From: Beijerinckiaceae bacterium
Lineage (GTDB): Bacteria > Pseudomonadota > Alphaproteobacteria > Rhizobiales > Beijerinckiaceae
Direction: 5' to 3'
Assembly (NCBI GenBank): GCA_947475995.1
Contig: CANJNI010000003.1
Span: 124,001-188,000, forward strand
DNA: 64,000 nucleotides
This document shows, piece after piece, positions 62,133 to 64,000 of the stretch; position 1 is the stretch's first letter, and the number at the start of each line of letters is the position of its first letter. Position numbers and translations under genes: made by a program. The notes beneath the pieces were generated by a model. It had not been told where the DNA came from, made no database searches, and saw only the letters and a program-made list of their open reading frames with translations.

Positions 62133-62894
62133 ATGCGTAAGGAACCACTCGTCGAGCTTGGCGCCGCGAAGGCCGGAGCGTGGAAAGTCAGCGCTGCGGA
62201 AGTCGACATGCTGCGCCCGCATGAGCCGCGCCCACTGCGCGTCGCGGCCGAGCCGAAGCCCGCCAGGATAGATCTGGCTCGCACCGCCATGATCGTCATC
62301 GACATGCAGAACGACTTCTGCCACCCGGATGGTTGGCTGGCGTCGATAGGCGTCGATGTGACGCCAGCACGCGCGCCTATCGAGCCGCTGCGGAAATTCC
62401 TGCCGAAGCTGCGTGCGGCGGGCGTTCCGGTGATCTGGGTCAACTGGGGCGTCAGGCCCGACAGGTTCAACCTCTCGCCCGCGCTGCTGCATGTCTACAA
62501 CAGCAGCGGAACAGGCTCCGGTCTTGGCGACGCCTTGCCGAAGACCGGCGCGAAGGTGCTCACGGAAGGAAGCTGGTCGGCGGCAATCGTCGATGAACTC
62601 GTGCCTGAGCCGCAAGACATTCGCGTGTCCAAGCACCGCATGTCGGGCTTCTGGGATACGCCGCTCGACTCGATCCTGCGCAATCTCGATGTGAAGACGG
62701 TTTTGTTCGGAGGCGTCAACGCCGATCAATGCGTCCTGCATTCGCTGGCCGACGCCAACTTCCTTGGCTACGACACCATGATGGTGACGGATTGCACAGC
62801 CACCACATCGCCGGATTTTTGCTGGCAGGCGACGCTTTACAACGTGAAGCAGATTTTCGGCTTTGCGGCGCAGTCGAGCGCTTTTCCGCTCTAG
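62133..62894 (+). CDS. Isochorismatase-fold cysteine hydrolase (amidase)
   Basis: A 253-residue hydrolase. Catalytic triad visible as Asp57 (VIDMQNDF), Lys167 (VSKHRMSGFW) and Cys200 (GVNADQCV). Homologues hydrolyse small N-rich amides: biuret (BiuH), ureidoacrylate (RutB) and N-carbamoylsarcosine. An extra N-terminal 45 residues precede the fold. CAGGAG 5 bp before the ATG. Given the AtzE/AtzF-like neighbours, hydrolysis of a biuret-like compound is a reasonable guess, not proven. Confidence 0.83.
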   Translation: MRKEPLVELGAAKAGAWKVSAAEVDMLRPHEPRPLRVAAEPKPARIDLARTAMIVIDMQNDFCHPDGWLASIGVDVTPARAPIEPLRKFLPKLRAAGVPVIWVNWGVRPDRFNLSPALLHVYNSSGTGSGLGDALPKTGAKVLTEGSWSAAIVDELVPEPQDIRVSKHRMSGFWDTPLDSILRNLDVKTVLFGGVNADQCVLHSLADANFLGYDTMMVTDCTATTSPDFCWQATLYNVKQIFGFAAQSSAFPL

Positions 62895-62903
62895 ACCTGC
62901 ATT

Positions 62904-62933
62904 AAAAAAGCCCTCCCGGCGTACCGGGAGGGC
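62904..62933 (-). terminator. Rho-independent terminator of the 5'-nucleotidase gene
   Basis: A perfect 10-bp stem, GCCCTCCCGG/CCGGGAGGGC (62910-62919 and 62924-62933), with a CGTA loop. On the minus strand it is followed by TTTTTT (62909-62904). It lies 15 bp past the nucleotidase stop and also close to the hydrolase stop on the plus strand, where no T-run follows. Confidence 0.9.
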
Positions 62934-62947
62934 TTCGGACTTTCAGC

Positions 62948-64000
62948 TTACTGCTTGTTGAGGATGCGGCCTTCGACCTTCGCGTCAATCGTGCCGAGCT
63001 TGCGGGCATAGACCATCACGTCATTGGCCATCAGACGGTCGCCGGTGTCGCCCGTGGCGTTCGGATCGCGCAGTGAAGTGTAGCCGTCGCCGCCGCGCAC
63101 CATGAAGTCGTTGGTGGCGACCGTGTAGAGGCGGTTCTCGTCAATCGGCTTGCCGTCGACTTCCACCGCGATGACCCGCTGTCCGACGGGCGCAGCGAAG
63201 TTCGCCGTCACCTTCATGCCGGAAATCTGCGGGAAGCGGCCGGCGCGCTGCTCGACCTGCGAAAGACCGTTTTCCAGTGCTGCCTTGACGGCCTTGCCGG
63301 TGATCTTGGTCACGGTCGTCTTGTTGCCGAACGGCAGTTCAGCCAGCACATGGCGGCGCGTCAGCTTTTCGCCCGGCTTGTATTCCTTGCCGGCCCGGAT
63401 GCCGCCGCCGTTGGTGATGGCGAGTTCGGTCCCGGCCTGCACGCGCAGCGCGTCGGCGATCAGGTTGCCGATGGCGGCTTCGCCGCCACGCACGGTCGCG
63501 GAGCGGCTGTCGAGCGGGGCATTGATGGTGGCGAGATCGACGTCGAGTTCCTTCGACAGTTCGGACTCGTAAACCTTCACCTTCGCCAGCATGTCCGGAT
63601 CGGGCGTCACTTCGCGCGTCGGGAACACCCGATAGTTAGGCGCCCACGTGACGGTGCGGGCAGCGCCCTCGCCCTTGATGGTGACGCTCACATCCACGGC
63701 GACGACGAAATCAGCGTCTTCGCCGGATTCGGTGATCGACGTGCGCCCGTCATAGTTGATGTTGAGATCGTGGTTGTGGCCGGACAGGATGATATCGGCC
63801 GCGCGGGCCGCGAACAGCTTCTGGCCGGTTTCCTTGTCGGCATGCACCACCGCGACGGTGATGTCAGCGCCCTGCTGTTTCAGCGCGCGGGTTGCGGCCG
63901 CAACGGTGTCGACGGTCGGGGCGAATTTAAGATTGCCCGAAGAGGAGAGCTGCGGGGTGTTTTGCAGCGTTGCGCCCACGATGCCGATCTTCACGCCGCC
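62948..64000 (-). CDS. Bifunctional metallophosphatase/5'-nucleotidase, partial
   Basis: The reading frame is open to the window end, so the N-terminal part (signal peptide and first metal motifs) is outside. The visible 351 residues include the end of the metallophosphatase domain (DIILSGHNHDLNINYDGRTSITESG, with GHNHD) and the 5'-nucleotidase C-terminal domain (AIGNLIADALRVQAGTELAITNGGGIRAG, KLTRRHVLAELPFGN, YTVATNDFMVRGGDGYTSL). It hydrolyses nucleotides in the periplasm. Ends 15 bp before a strong terminator. Confidence 0.92.
   Translation of the reverse strand, partial: GGVKIGIVGATLQNTPQLSSSGNLKFAPTVDTVAAATRALKQQGADITVAVVHADKETGQKLFAARAADIILSGHNHDLNINYDGRTSITESGEDADFVVAVDVSVTIKGEGAARTVTWAPNYRVFPTREVTPDPDMLAKVKVYESELSKELDVDLATINAPLDSRSATVRGGEAAIGNLIADALRVQAGTELAITNGGGIRAGKEYKPGEKLTRRHVLAELPFGNKTTVTKITGKAVKAALENGLSQVEQRAGRFPQISGMKVTANFAAPVGQRVIAVEVDGKPIDENRLYTVATNDFMVRGGDGYTSLRDPNATGDTGDRLMANDVMVYARKLGTIDAKVEGRILNKQ

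Noticed and set aside
62133-62894. Firm naming of the cysteine hydrolase as biuret hydrolase
   Set aside because: The triad is shared by several amidases and there is no AtzD or other pathway gene to fix the substrate.
1-64000. tRNA, rRNA, CRISPR arrays or insertion sequences
   Set aside because: No tRNA-like cloverleaf, rRNA segment, regularly spaced repeats or transposase were recognised; the only RNA gene supported is the SRP RNA.

Overview
The window is high-GC, densely coded chromosomal DNA from an alphaproteobacterium, most likely order Hyphomicrobiales (Rhizobiales). The pointers are: a very large PodJ-like coiled-coil/Sel1-repeat protein, a TSUP exporter paired with a TIGR02186-type protein, an alphaproteobacterial DnaX lacking the usual zinc cysteines, many DUF and cupin families typical of the order, CtrA-like boxes, and palindromic intergenic elements of the kind common in these genomes. 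No phage, insertion sequence, CRISPR array, rRNA or tRNA was recognised. I cannot name the genus. Family names and domain calls come from reading the translations; no database search was run.

Layout. 0-4.5 kb: parts of an oligopeptide-type ABC transporter (two ATPases and a substrate-binding protein) interrupted by two opposite-strand genes, a rhodanese and a Pht5-like protein. 4.7-8.4 kb: dapD, two DUF805 membrane proteins, dapE and a TSUP permease, nearly all overlapping or tightly spaced. 8.4-15.6 kb: an S24-type repressor with a palindromic operator, DUF952 protein, pyrD, a MATE exporter, small envelope proteins, and a LuxR-type response regulator divergent from a sodium:solute symporter. 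15.6-23.5 kb: the four-part ligase-associated DNA-damage set (ATP-dependent ligase, metallo-beta-lactamase exonuclease, Lhr-type helicase, PdeM phosphoesterase), split into two divergent halves with two small secreted proteins between them and a TPR methyltransferase translationally coupled to the helicase.

23.5-31.6 kb: a biotin carrier/carboxyltransferase pair with no biotin carboxylase, the TIGR02186/TSUP pair, and the PodJ-like protein. 31.9-40 kb: a MerR regulator followed by a beta-oxidation operon (acyl-CoA dehydrogenase, thiolase, GFA protein, FadB/FadJ-like fusion, thioesterase), then a DsbA-fold isomerase and a GNAT acetyltransferase. 40-47.7 kb: conserved housekeeping blocks, def-fmt-truA, rmuC, and SRP RNA-dnaX-ybaB-recR, then nudC.

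47.7-64 kb is more accessory: a polysaccharide-export lipoprotein with a CtrA-like box upstream, a two-cupin protein divergent from a globin-coupled diguanylate cyclase, a thioredoxin/CcdA pair, a class 2 polyphosphate kinase, gentisate dioxygenase with a fumarylacetoacetase-family hydrolase, then an operon of atzF-, atzG- and atzE-like genes with an 8-oxoguanine-deaminase-like gene, a small cupin, an isochorismatase-fold cysteine hydrolase and a truncated 5'-nucleotidase. Together these look like a nitrogen-scavenging and aromatic/heterocycle catabolic island. The most interesting leads are the methyltransferase in the ligase/Lhr locus, the nitrogen-heterocycle operon, and several well-placed palindromic operator candidates.
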